From JAWKZG01 sp041396125 (GTDB taxonomy: Bacteria; Pseudomonadota; Gammaproteobacteria; Competibacterales; Competibacteraceae): 64,000 bases of DNA. The position numbers and the translations under genes were made by a program. The notes below the pieces were generated by a model. The model made no database searches. It was not told the DNA's origin and worked only from the letters and a program-made list of their open reading frames with translations. Below are positions 27,114 through 35,812 of this stretch, piece after piece. Numbering within the stretch: position 1 is the first letter of the stretch; the number at the start of each line of letters is the position of its first letter. The DNA is taken from positions 186,001 to 250,000 of the forward strand of contig JAWKZG010000002.1 in the NCBI GenBank assembly GCA_041396125.1, given 5' to 3'.

Positions 27114-27603
27114 ATGAGGCATATTATTTCTATTTTGATGGAAAACGAAGCCGGCGCCCTGTCGCGGGTGTCCAATCTGTTTTCGGCGCGTGGTTATAAC
27201 ATCGAAACGCTGTGTGGCACCGACCGATGATGCTTCGCTGTCACGCATGACGGTGGTCACGACAGGTACTGAGGATATCATTGAGCAGATCGTCAAGCAG
27301 TTGAATAAGCTGATTGACGTCGTCAAGTTGATTGATCTGACTGAAGGCAGCCACATCGAGCGCGAGCTTATGCTGATCAAGGTCAAAGCCATCGGTGAGC
27401 AGCGGGATGAAATGAAACGTCTGGCGGATATATTCCGCGGTCGTATTATTGATGTCAGCGATGCCACCTACACAATCGAATTGACTGGCACCAGTGAAAA
27501 ACTGGACGCGTTCATCCACAGTATCGGGCGCGATAGCCTGCTGGAGGTTGTCCGCTCCGGCGTTACCGGTATCGCCCGCGGTTCCAAAGCGTTACGTATC
27601 TGA
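27114..27603 (+). CDS. ilvH: Acetolactate synthase small (regulatory) subunit (frameshifted)
   Basis: ACT-domain subunit that activates IlvI and confers valine feedback inhibition. The start ATG 27114 gives MRHIISILMENEAGALSRVSNLFSARGYNIETL. The frame then breaks at 27210-27216 within TGTGTG: ...LC should continue VAPTDDASLSRMTVVTTG, so a TG unit is missing. The rest (LMLIKV, ADIFRGRIIDVSDATYTIELTGTSEKLDAFI, GVTGIARGSKALRI) is intact. The repaired protein is about 163 residues, the normal size. Confidence 0.93.
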
Positions 27604-27613
27604 ACAACTGACG

Positions 27614-27638
27614 GGCATCCGGCTAGCCTCCGGGTGCC
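27614..27638 (+). promoter_or_regulatory. Hairpin between ilvH and ilvC
   Basis: Arms 27614-27622 and 27630-27638 form a 9-bp stem with one G-U pair and a 7-base loop in the 78-bp ilvH-ilvC gap. There is no T-run after it, so it looks like an mRNA processing or stabilising hairpin, not a full terminator. Confidence 0.4.
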
Positions 27639-27681
27639 TGTATATTCTCACTATCCAACAATTAAGTAAGAGGAATATCCC

Positions 27682-28707
27682 ATGGCTATGAATATCTATT
27701 ACGATAAAGACGCGGATCTGAGCCTGATACAGAGCAAAACCGTGGCTATCATCGGTTATGGTTCGCAAGGTCATGCGCACGCCAATAACCTGAAAGATTC
27801 CGGTGTCGATAATGTAATCGTCGCGTTGCGCCCGGATTCAACCTCGGTGGCTAAAGCCGAGCGGGCCGGTCTGACGGTCAAAAGCGTAGAGGATGCCGTA
27901 GCTGCTGCCGATGTCATCATGATGCTGGCCCCCGATGAGCATCAGGCGCGGATTTACCGCGAGCAGGTATTGCCCCATATCAAGCAGGGCGCGACGCTGG
28001 CTTTTGCGCATGGTTTCAATATCCATTTCGGCCAGATTGAACCGCGGGCTGACCTGGACGTCATCATGGTTGCCCCGAAAGGCCCCGGTCATACCGTCCG
28101 TTCGACTTATGTCGAAGGCGGTGGTGTGCCCAGCCTGATCGCGGTTGCCCAGGACGCCTCCGGACAGGCCAAAGACATTGCGCTGTCCTATGCAGTGGCG
28201 AACGGTGCAGGCCGGTCCGGCATCATCGAAACCAATTTCCGGGAAGAAACCGAAACCGATCTGTTTGGCGAGCAAGTCGTACTTTGCGGCGGACTGACGG
28301 CCCTGATCCAGGCCGGTTTTGAAACGCTGGTCGAAGCCGGTTATGCGCCGGAAATGGCTTATTTCGAGTGTCTGCATGAGGTCAAGCTGATTGTTGATCT
28401 GATCTATGAAGGCGGTATTGCCAATATGCGTTACTCGGTTTCCAATACTGCCGAATATGGCGATATTACCCGTGGGCCGCGTATCATTACTGACGAAACC
28501 CGCGCTGAAATGAAGCGTATTCTGCGCGAGATTCAAACTGGCCAGTTCGCGCGTGAATTCGTGCTGGAGAATCAATCCGGTGCCTCTACCCTGAAAGCCA
28601 TGCGGCGCATCAGTCAGGCCGAGGAAGTGGAAGAAGTGGGCGAACGGCTGCGCAGCATGATGCCCTGGATCACCGCCAACCGCCTGGTTGATAAAAGCAA
28701 AAACTAA
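27682..28707 (+). CDS. ilvC: Ketol-acid reductoisomerase (class I)
   Basis: Converts acetolactate or acetohydroxybutyrate to the dihydroxy acid using NADPH and Mg2+. It has 341 residues, the short class I form. The Rossmann motif is GYGSQGHAHANNL; the catalytic part has APKGPGHTVRSTYVEGGGVPSL, TNFREETETDLFGEQVVLCGG and ECLHEVKLIVDLIYEGG with the metal-binding acids. The C-terminus is typical. The ATG follows AAGAGGAA. It is the third gene of the ilvIHC operon. Confidence 0.97.
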   Translation: MAMNIYYDKDADLSLIQSKTVAIIGYGSQGHAHANNLKDSGVDNVIVALRPDSTSVAKAERAGLTVKSVEDAVAAADVIMMLAPDEHQARIYREQVLPHIKQGATLAFAHGFNIHFGQIEPRADLDVIMVAPKGPGHTVRSTYVEGGGVPSLIAVAQDASGQAKDIALSYAVANGAGRSGIIETNFREETETDLFGEQVVLCGGLTALIQAGFETLVEAGYAPEMAYFECLHEVKLIVDLIYEGGIANMRYSVSNTAEYGDITRGPRIITDETRAEMKRILREIQTGQFAREFVLENQSGASTLKAMRRISQAEEVEEVGERLRSMMPWITANRLVDKSKN

Positions 28708-28786
28708 GCAGTAGCAGCCTTTATCATTATATCGGCGGGCCAGTCGCGCAACTGTGTAGACACAGTCTGTCAGGACAAGCAAGAGC

Positions 28787-29572
28787 ATGAGCGATAACGA
28801 TCATACCGACGGGGCAGACGCGCCCCACAAGCGGCATCGCGGTATTTATCTGCTGCCTAATCTGTTTACAACGGCAGCTTTGTTTACCGGGTTTTACGCC
28901 ATTGTCGCTGCCATGAGTGGCCGCTTTGAGGCTGCTGCAGTGGCGGTTTATATCGCGATGGTTTTTGATGGCCTGGATGGACGGGTTGCGCGCATGACCA
29001 ATACCACCAGTGATTTTGGTGCTGAGTACGATAGTCTGGCCGATATCGTCTCGTTTGGCGTTGCGCCCGCCCTGATCATGTATGAATGGGCCCTTGCCAG
29101 TATGGCGGGACTGGGCTGGGTGCCGGCTAAACTGGGCTGGCTGGCGGCTTTTTTCTATGTTGCCGCGACAGCGCTCAGACTGGCTCGCTTCAATACCCAG
29201 CTGGGGCATGCCGACAAGCGTTTTTTTGTCGGCCTGGCCTGCCCGGCGGCGGCCGCTATCATGGTGGGCCTGGTTTGGGTGGGAGCCGATGTGGATGTCC
29301 CCGGCAACCGCCTGGTCTGGCTGGCTTTCCTGATTACCGTCGGCACCGGTGCGCTGATGGTCAGCAATATTCTTTACTACAGCTTTAAGCAGGTGGATCT
29401 GAAAGGGAAAGTACCCTTCGTAGTCGTGCTGGTGCCGGTGTTACTGATTGTACTGGCGTCGCTGGATCCACCCAAAGTGCTGTTTCTCGCTTTTCTGGGG
29501 TATGGCCTTTCCGGCCCGATGCTGGCCCTGTGGCGGCGTCGGCAGCGCAGTCTGCGCCGGGGTGGCACCTAG
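28787..29572 (+). CDS. pssA: CDP-diacylglycerol--serine O-phosphatidyltransferase
   Basis: Integral membrane enzyme making phosphatidylserine, the precursor of phosphatidylethanolamine. It has 261 residues. The CDP-alcohol phosphotransferase motif DGLDGRVARMTNTTSDFGAEYDSLAD is complete with all conserved Asp residues, and about seven hydrophobic segments follow. This is the Bacillus/Rhizobium-type membrane PssA, not the peripheral E. coli enzyme. It lies 79 bp after ilvC on the same strand, an arrangement seen in other proteobacteria. Confidence 0.94.
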   Translation: MSDNDHTDGADAPHKRHRGIYLLPNLFTTAALFTGFYAIVAAMSGRFEAAAVAVYIAMVFDGLDGRVARMTNTTSDFGAEYDSLADIVSFGVAPALIMYEWALASMAGLGWVPAKLGWLAAFFYVAATALRLARFNTQLGHADKRFFVGLACPAAAAIMVGLVWVGADVDVPGNRLVWLAFLITVGTGALMVSNILYYSFKQVDLKGKVPFVVVLVPVLLIVLASLDPPKVLFLAFLGYGLSGPMLALWRRRQRSLRRGGT

Positions 29573-29601
29573 GCTATTTAGCCCGTCACAGCGTAAGTGC
29601 A

Positions 29602-30468
29602 ATGGATCGACGTCAACGGCATTATCTGCAGCTTCTCGGGATCGATATTTATCAGCGCCGGTCGCTGCCAGTCGACACGGTCAGTGCGTCCCGTCCTGCT
29701 GATACGCCTGCTGTGCCCGAGCCGCAATCCGTGCCAGCTCCGGCCGATACTCCTGCTTTACCCGATAGAGGGCCGCCCGCTGGAACGGCAAGCCATACCG
29801 CTGATCTCCCGCTTATGACAGAACAGCCACCTGCCACTCCGAGCCTTGCGGTAACCAGGAGTAATACAGCAGAGTCCGGCGAGACGCCCCCACAGACACC
29901 CGAGCAAGCACCTGAACAAGCCTGGGCTGCACTGCGTCAGCAGGTCGAGCAGTGCACCGCCTGTCCCTTGTATCAAACCCGCACCCAGGCGGTGTTCGGG
30001 GTTGGCAATCAAAATGCCGATTGCATGATTATCGGGGAAGCACCGGGCGCGGATGAAGATCGCCTGGGCGAGCCTTTTGTAGGCCGGGCCGGTAAATTGC
30101 TGGATCTGATGCTGCAAGCCATCGGCCTGAATCGTGCGGATGTGTATATCGCCAATATTCTGAAAAGCCGACCGCCCAATAATCGCGACCCGAAGCCCAC
30201 TGAAATTGAAGCCTGCTGGCCTTTTCTGGTGCGACAGATTGAGCTAGTGCAACCGCGCCTGATAATAGCGATGGGGCGTATTGCGGCGCAAAATCTGCTG
30301 CATTTGGATGTTCCCGTAGGCCGCCTGCGCGGCAGCGTGCATCGCTTTGAGCAGCAGATTCCCTTGATTGTGACCTATCATCCGGCTTATTTATTGCGTT
30401 CGCCGCTGCAAAAGCGTAAATCCTGGGAAGACCTGAAGCTGGCGCAACGCCTATTGCGTGGAACCTGA
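29602..30468 (+). CDS. Type 4 uracil-DNA glycosylase
   Basis: Removes uracil from DNA; an iron-sulfur family 4 UDG. It has 288 residues from ATG 29602 (MDRRQRHYLQLLGIDIYQRR). A long low-complexity Pro/Ala/Thr-rich stretch (about residues 20-105) precedes the catalytic domain: CTACPLYQTRTQAVFGVGN, GEAPGADEDRLGEPFVGRAGKLLD, ILKSRPPNNRDPKPTEIEAC and YHPAYLLRSP. The four cluster-binding cysteines expected for the family can be placed. It lies 29 bp after pssA and just before rimI, the usual context for this gene. Confidence 0.9.
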   Translation: MDRRQRHYLQLLGIDIYQRRSLPVDTVSASRPADTPAVPEPQSVPAPADTPALPDRGPPAGTASHTADLPLMTEQPPATPSLAVTRSNTAESGETPPQTPEQAPEQAWAALRQQVEQCTACPLYQTRTQAVFGVGNQNADCMIIGEAPGADEDRLGEPFVGRAGKLLDLMLQAIGLNRADVYIANILKSRPPNNRDPKPTEIEACWPFLVRQIELVQPRLIIAMGRIAAQNLLHLDVPVGRLRGSVHRFEQQIPLIVTYHPAYLLRSPLQKRKSWEDLKLAQRLLRGT

Positions 30469-30473
30469 CCGGT

Positions 30474-30980
30474 ATGGTCTCGAACCCCTCCACGATGTCA
30501 GATATCGCACCGTTGCGACGCTTGATGCAGCGGGCTGATCTGCCGCAGATCCTGCAGATTGAGCGCGCATCGTATACCTATCCCTGGACGCAGCAAATAT
30601 TCAAGGATTGTCTGGCAAGTGGCTATCATTGCTGGGTGCTGGAGCAGGGGGCCGAACTCCAGGGATACCTGATCTGGTCTCTGGCTTTGGACGAAGCCCA
30701 CATCCTGAATCTGTGCGTGCGATCAGGCATGCGACGGCAGGGCTGGGGGCGACGGTTATTGCGGGAATTATGCGCTGTGGCGTATAAACGGGGTGCTCGC
30801 AGTTTGTTTCTGGAGGTCAGACCCAGTAACCAGGCTGCGGTGACCCTGTATCAAAATGCCGGTTTCTGCGAAGTCGGGCTGCGTAAAGCGTATTATCCTA
30901 CGCCCGGTGGCCGCGAGGATGCGCTGATTATGGCGAAATCACTGAGCGAGGAAGAGCCATGCGATCCAGTCTGCTACTGA
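30474..30980 (+). CDS. rimI: Ribosomal-protein-S18-alanine N-acetyltransferase
   Basis: GNAT-family acetyltransferase, 168 residues or 161 if the second ATG at 30495 is used. The acetyl-CoA loop reads RRQGWGRRLLRELCAVA. LFLEVRPSNQAAVTLYQNAGFCEVGLRKAYY and the final EDALIMAKSL are diagnostic of RimI. The first ATG lies 5 bp from the preceding stop and may be coupled; the second gives an N-terminus closer to homologues. The 3' end overlaps the next gene by 22 bp. Confidence 0.9.
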   Translation: MVSNPSTMSDIAPLRRLMQRADLPQILQIERASYTYPWTQQIFKDCLASGYHCWVLEQGAELQGYLIWSLALDEAHILNLCVRSGMRRQGWGRRLLRELCAVAYKRGARSLFLEVRPSNQAAVTLYQNAGFCEVGLRKAYYPTPGGREDALIMAKSLSEEEPCDPVCY

Positions 30981-31711
30981 GTCTTGTTCTGCTAACCACG
31001 GATGTGGCGGCAGGCGCGGAGTTTTCCGACGGGCGCTGGTATTTTCATTACGAGTGGATGCCTTTGTACTGGGTGCTGGACGATCTGCAGGCCACAACCG
31101 GCGCCAGCTTTGAATTGCGTTTCGAGGCCAGTGATCCGGTAGATGTCGATTTCAGCGCTCGTAGTCTGGATGAGGGGCTGAAACGGCTGCTCGGTGATTA
31201 TAATTATGTCTGTAATACCGCCAGGACAGCGCCACGCAACAGCGTTATCCGCATGTAACCCTGCTCGGTCGCAAAGCTGATCGGCGTCCTGAACCCAACA
31301 CAGCTGCCGTGGCCTCCAAGCCGTCGCCGTCCCCGGCTGCAGCTGCCGAGCTGGTATTGCGACGTGAAGGACAACAGCCGTATAGCACTCAGGGCTCGAT
31401 TGACGGGCGTGCGGTAAATTTCCTGATCGATACGGGGGCCTCGGTAGTAGCCTTGTCAGAGCCACTGGCGCTGTCGCCTGGGTTTGCGTTTTGGTGCCCG
31501 GCGCACGGTATCGACCGCCAACGGTCAAACCAGTGGCCACCAGACCGTGCTGCCTGATGTCCGGCTTGGACCGGGGCTGGTACTGGGGCAGGTGGAGGCG
31601 ATCATTCTGCCACGCATGTCGATGCAGGATCACGTGCTGCTGGGGATGAACGTGCTGGAGCGTTTCGAATTGATTCAGAGTCGGGGCGAGTTAACCATCC
31701 GTCCGCATTAA
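30959..31711 (+). CDS. Exported retropepsin-like aspartic protease with N-terminal STN-like part (two frameshifts)
   Basis: After correction about 251 residues. The N-terminus MRSSLLLSLVLLTTDVAAGA is a signal peptide. Residues 25-85 (HYEWMPLYWVLDDLQATTGASFEL...VDVDFSARSLDEGLKRLL) resemble a secretin/TonB short N-terminal (STN) domain. A Pro/Ala/Ser linker leads to the protease part with active-site FLIDTGASVVALSE and the C-terminal LGMNVLERFEL. Breaks occur near 31208-31217 (one base missing) and 31474-31478 (a CG unit missing). A single Asp-Thr-Gly implies dimerisation, as in retropepsins. The substrate is unknown. Confidence 0.75.
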
Positions 31712-31755
31712 TACCCAACCTGCCCCACAACAGTTTGTCGGTCCCCGATACTGTC

Positions 31756-31775
31756 ATTCCCGCGCCGGCGGGAAT
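31756..31775. repeat. REP-like palindrome
   Basis: A GC-rich palindrome with perfect 8-bp arms around GCCG (31756-31763 and 31768-31775), flanked by GTC and CCAG. It matches the widespread proteobacterial extragenic palindrome of the type CATTCCCGCG...CGGGAATCC. It lies downstream of the protease gene and before the convergent EVE gene, where it may also end transcripts. Only one copy was noticed in the window. Confidence 0.6.
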
Positions 31776-31864
31776 CCAGAAAGATTACTACGGGCGGTTA
31801 CGCTAATTCGCGTTGTATATACACGGCCTGTATATAAGGGATACGGATATCCTGCAAGAGGCAT

Positions 31865-32950
31865 TCAGACGTTGTCGCAGGGTTCAGCGATCGTGTCCAA
31901 CATACTGGGATTGACATGCGGCAGCAGTGGCAGGACTTCCTGGTAACGGCTGCGCAGCCCGGTGAAAGGGATATAGCGACAGATGCTGGCCAGAGCAGGG
32001 CGCAGACGTCTGAACGTCGGCCGGTTGACCTCCGACAGCACCTTCTGGCGGCGACTGTCCGGGGCTACCAGATACAGCGGTATATGCAGATTAGGCTGCA
32101 GCGCGACCAGGTCAGCCATGCGCAGCAAGCCAGAATAAATCGTTGAGGTACTTTCGATTTCAAACGCCGCGACAATGCTTTGTTCCTGCAACCAAAGCAC
32201 ATCAATCAACTCCACGATAGTCATACTGGCAGGGTCGAACTGGCGAGGCAGCTCGGTCAACATGCCAGGCAGGTCGGCAAAGCGTTGCCCTGCATAACTG
32301 CGGCCACGGTCATTACGTGCCACCCACACATCCAGACCCATCGCGCTACCCAGATGCAGTAATAGCCACTGGATTTCAGTGTGTGTACTGGGTTCCCGGA
32401 AGCTGCTGATATTGACCGGTTCTGCTGCGCTTGCTGCCGTCGCGGGTTGCAGGCTGCGAAAGGCCCGCGGCTGATAGCGCAATTTACGCATATCCAGTTC
32501 CCGCACGACCGGGCTGACCTGTGCTTCCAGCAGGGTTTCCATCACGGCTTCACCGTCATCGTCGGGCCATAATGCCGGTGATTGGCGCAAGCGGGCTGTC
32601 CAGTGCAGGGTGTCAGGGCTGAAAATTGACAGTTGATCGCGTAACTCGGTAATGGGTACGGCTGTTTCCGGAGTCAGCAATACCACAGGCTTGACGGCGA
32701 CCCGCACGGGCAGCACCGCATCCGGCCAGAGTCGGGTATCGTCCTGATAAGGCGCACCGGTTACAGTTAACGCCCCGATCCAGCGCGATACGCCGGTCAG
32801 ATAGCAAAGCAGGTAATCGCCCGTTTTAAAACGCTGTACTGTGCGCCAGCGCCGTGCCCGAAACCCTGCTGTACCCGCGCCGATACGCAGGAAGGTTTCC
32901 CAGCTGCGCTGATTGAATAAAATCAACCAGTAGCGCGGCTTAGTGCTCAT
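31865..32950 (-). CDS. EVE-domain protein with PD-(D/E)XK-like nuclease C-terminus
   Basis: 361 residues. The N-terminus (about 5-110) is an EVE domain of the PUA-like fold that binds modified bases: RYWLILFNQRSWETFLRIGAG, then FKTGDYLLCYLTGVSRWIGALTV. After a linker the C-terminal half (about 190-350) has HTEIQWLLLHLGSAMGLDVWVARND and IVELIDVLWLQEQSIVAAFEIESTSTIYSGLLRM. The Asp and the EIE placed as D...ExE suggest a PD-(D/E)XK nuclease core with a variant last residue. The combination fits a modification-dependent restriction enzyme, which is an inference. It overlaps the end of the MFS gene by 11 bp, so it belongs to that operon, and no methyltransferase partner lies beside it. Confidence 0.8.
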   Translation of the reverse strand: MSTKPRYWLILFNQRSWETFLRIGAGTAGFRARRWRTVQRFKTGDYLLCYLTGVSRWIGALTVTGAPYQDDTRLWPDAVLPVRVAVKPVVLLTPETAVPITELRDQLSIFSPDTLHWTARLRQSPALWPDDDGEAVMETLLEAQVSPVVRELDMRKLRYQPRAFRSLQPATAASAAEPVNISSFREPSTHTEIQWLLLHLGSAMGLDVWVARNDRGRSYAGQRFADLPGMLTELPRQFDPASMTIVELIDVLWLQEQSIVAAFEIESTSTIYSGLLRMADLVALQPNLHIPLYLVAPDSRRQKVLSEVNRPTFRRLRPALASICRYIPFTGLRSRYQEVLPLLPHVNPSMLDTIAEPCDNV

Positions 32951-34195
32951 TAGTGGGTTGCGGCGCAGACCCCAGCATAAACCAGATAAAAGCCAGGGTT
33001 TGCAGTGCCAGCGACAGTCCGAAGGCAGTGCTGTAACCTGTTATGGCATAACCGCCTGTTGTTGCATCCGGCCATAGATTGACCACAATGCCGATAGCCC
33101 ACTGGGTTGCGAAGGCGCATAAAAATACCAGTACGTTGGCGCAGGTGTTGACCCGGCCGGTCAGTTGACCAGAAAAATGACGCTGCAACAGGGGAAAAGC
33201 CAGCACGCCGGAACTGCCGAAAAAGCCAAACAGCAACCACAAAGGCAGGGCATGCTCAGTCCAACCCAGCACCAGCCCCAACTGTGTCAGCATGAAAATG
33301 ATCAGGAAAAAGCCGTGATGTTGCGCAGCGAAAAACCTTTCTTTTCAAGCGCACTGGCGATATTACCCGTCAGCAGAAAACCGCTGACCATGGCAACGGC
33401 CAGCCATAATAATGAATCGGCCACGGCGATCCGGTCCAGGCCGGCAACATCCTGCAACCAGGGGCCGGCCCACAGGCCCTGGATAGCCAGGTAGGCGCTT
33501 TGGGACAGCACGGTCAAAGGTACCACCCGCCAGAAATAAGGGCTACGGTAAACTTGTGCCACCCCGCTGACCAGCTGACGGAAACCATGCCGACTCTGAT
33601 CGCCGCGTTCCGGCACGACAAAAAACAGTAATGCCGCTACGGCGATGGTGGTGAACCCGAGTATGCTGACCACCCCGCGCCAGTCAGTAAAATCCAGCGC
33701 GAGTTCCACCGGACGGGTAGCGCTGAGTGCGCCGAGGCCGCCGGCCGTCATGATCCAGGCATTCATGGCAGGCACCCGGGCGCGGGGAAACCAGCTCGCT
33801 GTGGTTTTAAAACTGGCCATCAGGCAAGCCGAGACACCCATCCCGATCAAGGCCCGACCCAGCAGCAGACCACCGGAGGTTTCGCTGTAGGCAAACAGCA
33901 ACGCACCACTGGCCGCAACCAGCAGCAGCATGGTCTCCACCCGACGCGGGCCAAACCGGTCCAGCAGGATGCCGAGCGGTAACTGGAACAAGGCAAAAGC
34001 CAGAAAATACACGCTGGTGAGCAAGCCCAGATCAGCCGCGTCGAGATTCAGGTCAGCGACCAGATCAGGGGCGATAATCGCATTTACTGAACGGTAACAG
34101 TAAGACAGGAAATAGCCGCAGGCAAACGGCAGCAGCAAACGCAGTGTGAAAGCCAGCGTGAGTGCGGGCTGGGTCGGGCTGGCAGCGCTATTCAT
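32940..34195 (-). CDS. MFS transporter (frameshifted)
   Basis: Major facilitator of twelve predicted helices, about 418 residues after repair. The N-terminal half has RSVNAIIAPDLVADLNL and the signature loop FQLPLGILLDRFGPRRVE, resembling the anion:cation symporter and nitrate-type MFS proteins. The frame breaks at 33307-33311 (coding-strand run of T): SLRNITAF should continue FLIIFMLTQLGLVLGW, with one T missing. The start MNSAAS lies 8 bp inside the upstream methyltransferase gene, and the end overlaps the EVE gene. The substrate is not identifiable. Confidence 0.85.
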
Positions 34196-34850
34196 CAGCG
34201 TTTCCGCGTAGCTGGTAAACGGCTTCGTGCAAGGTGCGTAGCCCCTTGGCCTGAAAGCGCTCGTTCTGCGCCAGGGTGTCGGCACAGGACAGACAGTCGA
34301 TCTGACGCCAGTGACCGAACAGGGTCTGGACTTCAGCGGCATCGACCGAGAACGGCGGGCCGTCCATCTGTGCCTGATCGTATTCGAAGGTCTGTAGCAG
34401 AATAGGCGCGGACGCTGGCAGCAGGCTCTGCAGCGCGGCGGTGTACTGTTGCCGCAGTGGGGGCGGCAGTGCAACCAGTGCGGCGCGATCATAAACCGCA
34501 CTGACAGCGCGCAACTGCGCCGCGGTCAGTTGGAAAAAATCGCCGCATAACAGAGTGTACGAACCGGCTTGCCAGTGCTCGAAGTCCTGCTGCCGGGTGA
34601 TCCGGGGCGTCAGCTGCTGTTGCTCGAAAAAATGGGTCAGTGCCAGGCGACTGAGTTCAACGCCGAGAACCTGTAAACCCTGCCCGGCCAACCAGACCAT
34701 ATCCAGCGACTTGCCACAAAGTGGTACAAATACCGTACCTTGCGAAATGCCCAGTTGAGGCCAGTAGCGGAGTAGCGAGGGGTTGACGGACGATTGATGA
34801 AAACCAATCTGGTTATTTTTCCAGCGTTCGTGCCAAAAATTTGCGTGCAT
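34188..34850 (-). CDS. tpm: Thiopurine S-methyltransferase
   Basis: SAM-dependent methyltransferase, 220 residues. The start MHANFWHERWKNNQIGFHQSSVNPSLLRYW is highly diagnostic, followed by FVPLCGKSLDMVWLAGQGLQVLGVELS (SAM site) and YDRAALVALPPPLRQQYTAAL. In bacteria the enzyme also methylates tellurite and selenite. It is the first gene of a three-gene minus-strand run with an MFS transporter and the EVE protein. Confidence 0.94.
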   Translation of the reverse strand: MHANFWHERWKNNQIGFHQSSVNPSLLRYWPQLGISQGTVFVPLCGKSLDMVWLAGQGLQVLGVELSRLALTHFFEQQQLTPRITRQQDFEHWQAGSYTLLCGDFFQLTAAQLRAVSAVYDRAALVALPPPLRQQYTAALQSLLPASAPILLQTFEYDQAQMDGPPFSVDAAEVQTLFGHWRQIDCLSCADTLAQNERFQAKGLRTLHEAVYQLRGNADE

Positions 34851-35027
34851 AAAATAGAAGACTGTGAGCTATTGTGATTTTGTGAAGGCCGGACGGCCCG
34901 AGCAACAGGTGGTTATAAGACTTAAGCTTAAGTGATCCGTGCCTGCACCGCAACCGGCCGCCAGCCTGTGCGTCCCCTGTAACAGACCGATCGACAGTCC
35001 TTGTCAGGAAAGGGGCAGGATTGTCCG

Positions 35028-35684
35028 TTACCATTTGGCCGGCAGGCGCTTCCTGATGATAATCCGTTTGCGGTCAGCGTCAATATAGCCGCCGGCTTTC
35101 AGCTCTTTCATGATCAGGGTGATCATCTCGCGGGATGCATAAACCTGATCGGCCAGTTGCTGCTGGGAGACGCCGCTCACCACGAGAACCCCGTCCTGTT
35201 CCTCGGCCAGCTCTTGCAAGAGTTTGACAACGCGCTGGTACACACCCAGCAGCACCAGATTCTTGGTGTGATCGGTTTGCTGGCGCAGGCGGCGCGCCAA
35301 CACCTGTAACAGGCTGATAGCAATCGTGTGATTGCGCTGCAGGCAGGCGAAAAAATCCTGCCGCTTGATGATCAGTAAACGGCACGGCTGTAAGGCCATG
35401 ACGGATGCCGAGCGGGGTTCCTCGTCGATAATGGCCAGTTCGCCGAAATACTCGCCGGGTCCGAGCATATTGAGCAGCACTTCCTTGCCGTCCTCGTCAC
35501 AGGCATAGACTTTCACGGCACCGGACAAGATCAGATACAAAGAGTCTGCATGGTCGCCTTCAGTAATCAATACCGCCTTTTTGGGTACCACCTGGGTCAG
35601 GCAGCGTTCATATAAAGCAGCCTGTTCGGCAACCGCCAGTTCCGCGAACAGTGAAATAGTGGCTAATGGGTCTTGCTGGGACAT
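35028..35684 (-). CDS. Crp/Fnr-family transcription regulator
   Basis: 218 residues from the ATG giving MSQQDPLATISLF, behind AGGAAG. The cyclic-nucleotide-binding fold shows LYLILSGAVKVYACDEDGKEVLLNMLGPGEYFGELAIIDEEPRSASVMAL, with Glu and Arg in the positions used by cAMP-type effectors (GELA...RSA). It is followed by a long dimer helix and a winged helix-turn-helix (VSQQQLADQVYASREMITLIMKEL). No FNR cluster cysteines are seen. The target genes are unknown. Confidence 0.9.
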   Translation of the reverse strand: MSQQDPLATISLFAELAVAEQAALYERCLTQVVPKKAVLITEGDHADSLYLILSGAVKVYACDEDGKEVLLNMLGPGEYFGELAIIDEEPRSASVMALQPCRLLIIKRQDFFACLQRNHTIAISLLQVLARRLRQQTDHTKNLVLLGVYQRVVKLLQELAEEQDGVLVVSGVSQQQLADQVYASREMITLIMKELKAGGYIDADRKRIIIRKRLPAKW

Positions 35685-35812
35685 ATAACTTCCTGCGCCT
35701 CCGGGACTTCCTGCGCTTCGGGTCTGAGCTGCCGGATTATGCGCCCAGAGTGGATTTGCTGAACTATAATGTTGTAGACACATTAGCAGAATCAGGCCAA
35801 TTGGGAACCATC

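Noticed and set aside
27838..28788. 316-codon minus-strand open frame opposite ilvC
   Set aside because: Reverse-frame reading of ilvC, which is clearly the real gene.
31741..31860. CRISPR or insertion-sequence end around the GC-rich palindrome
   Set aside because: Only one palindrome is present, with no direct repeats, spacers, transposase or target duplication; it matches a REP-type extragenic palindrome.
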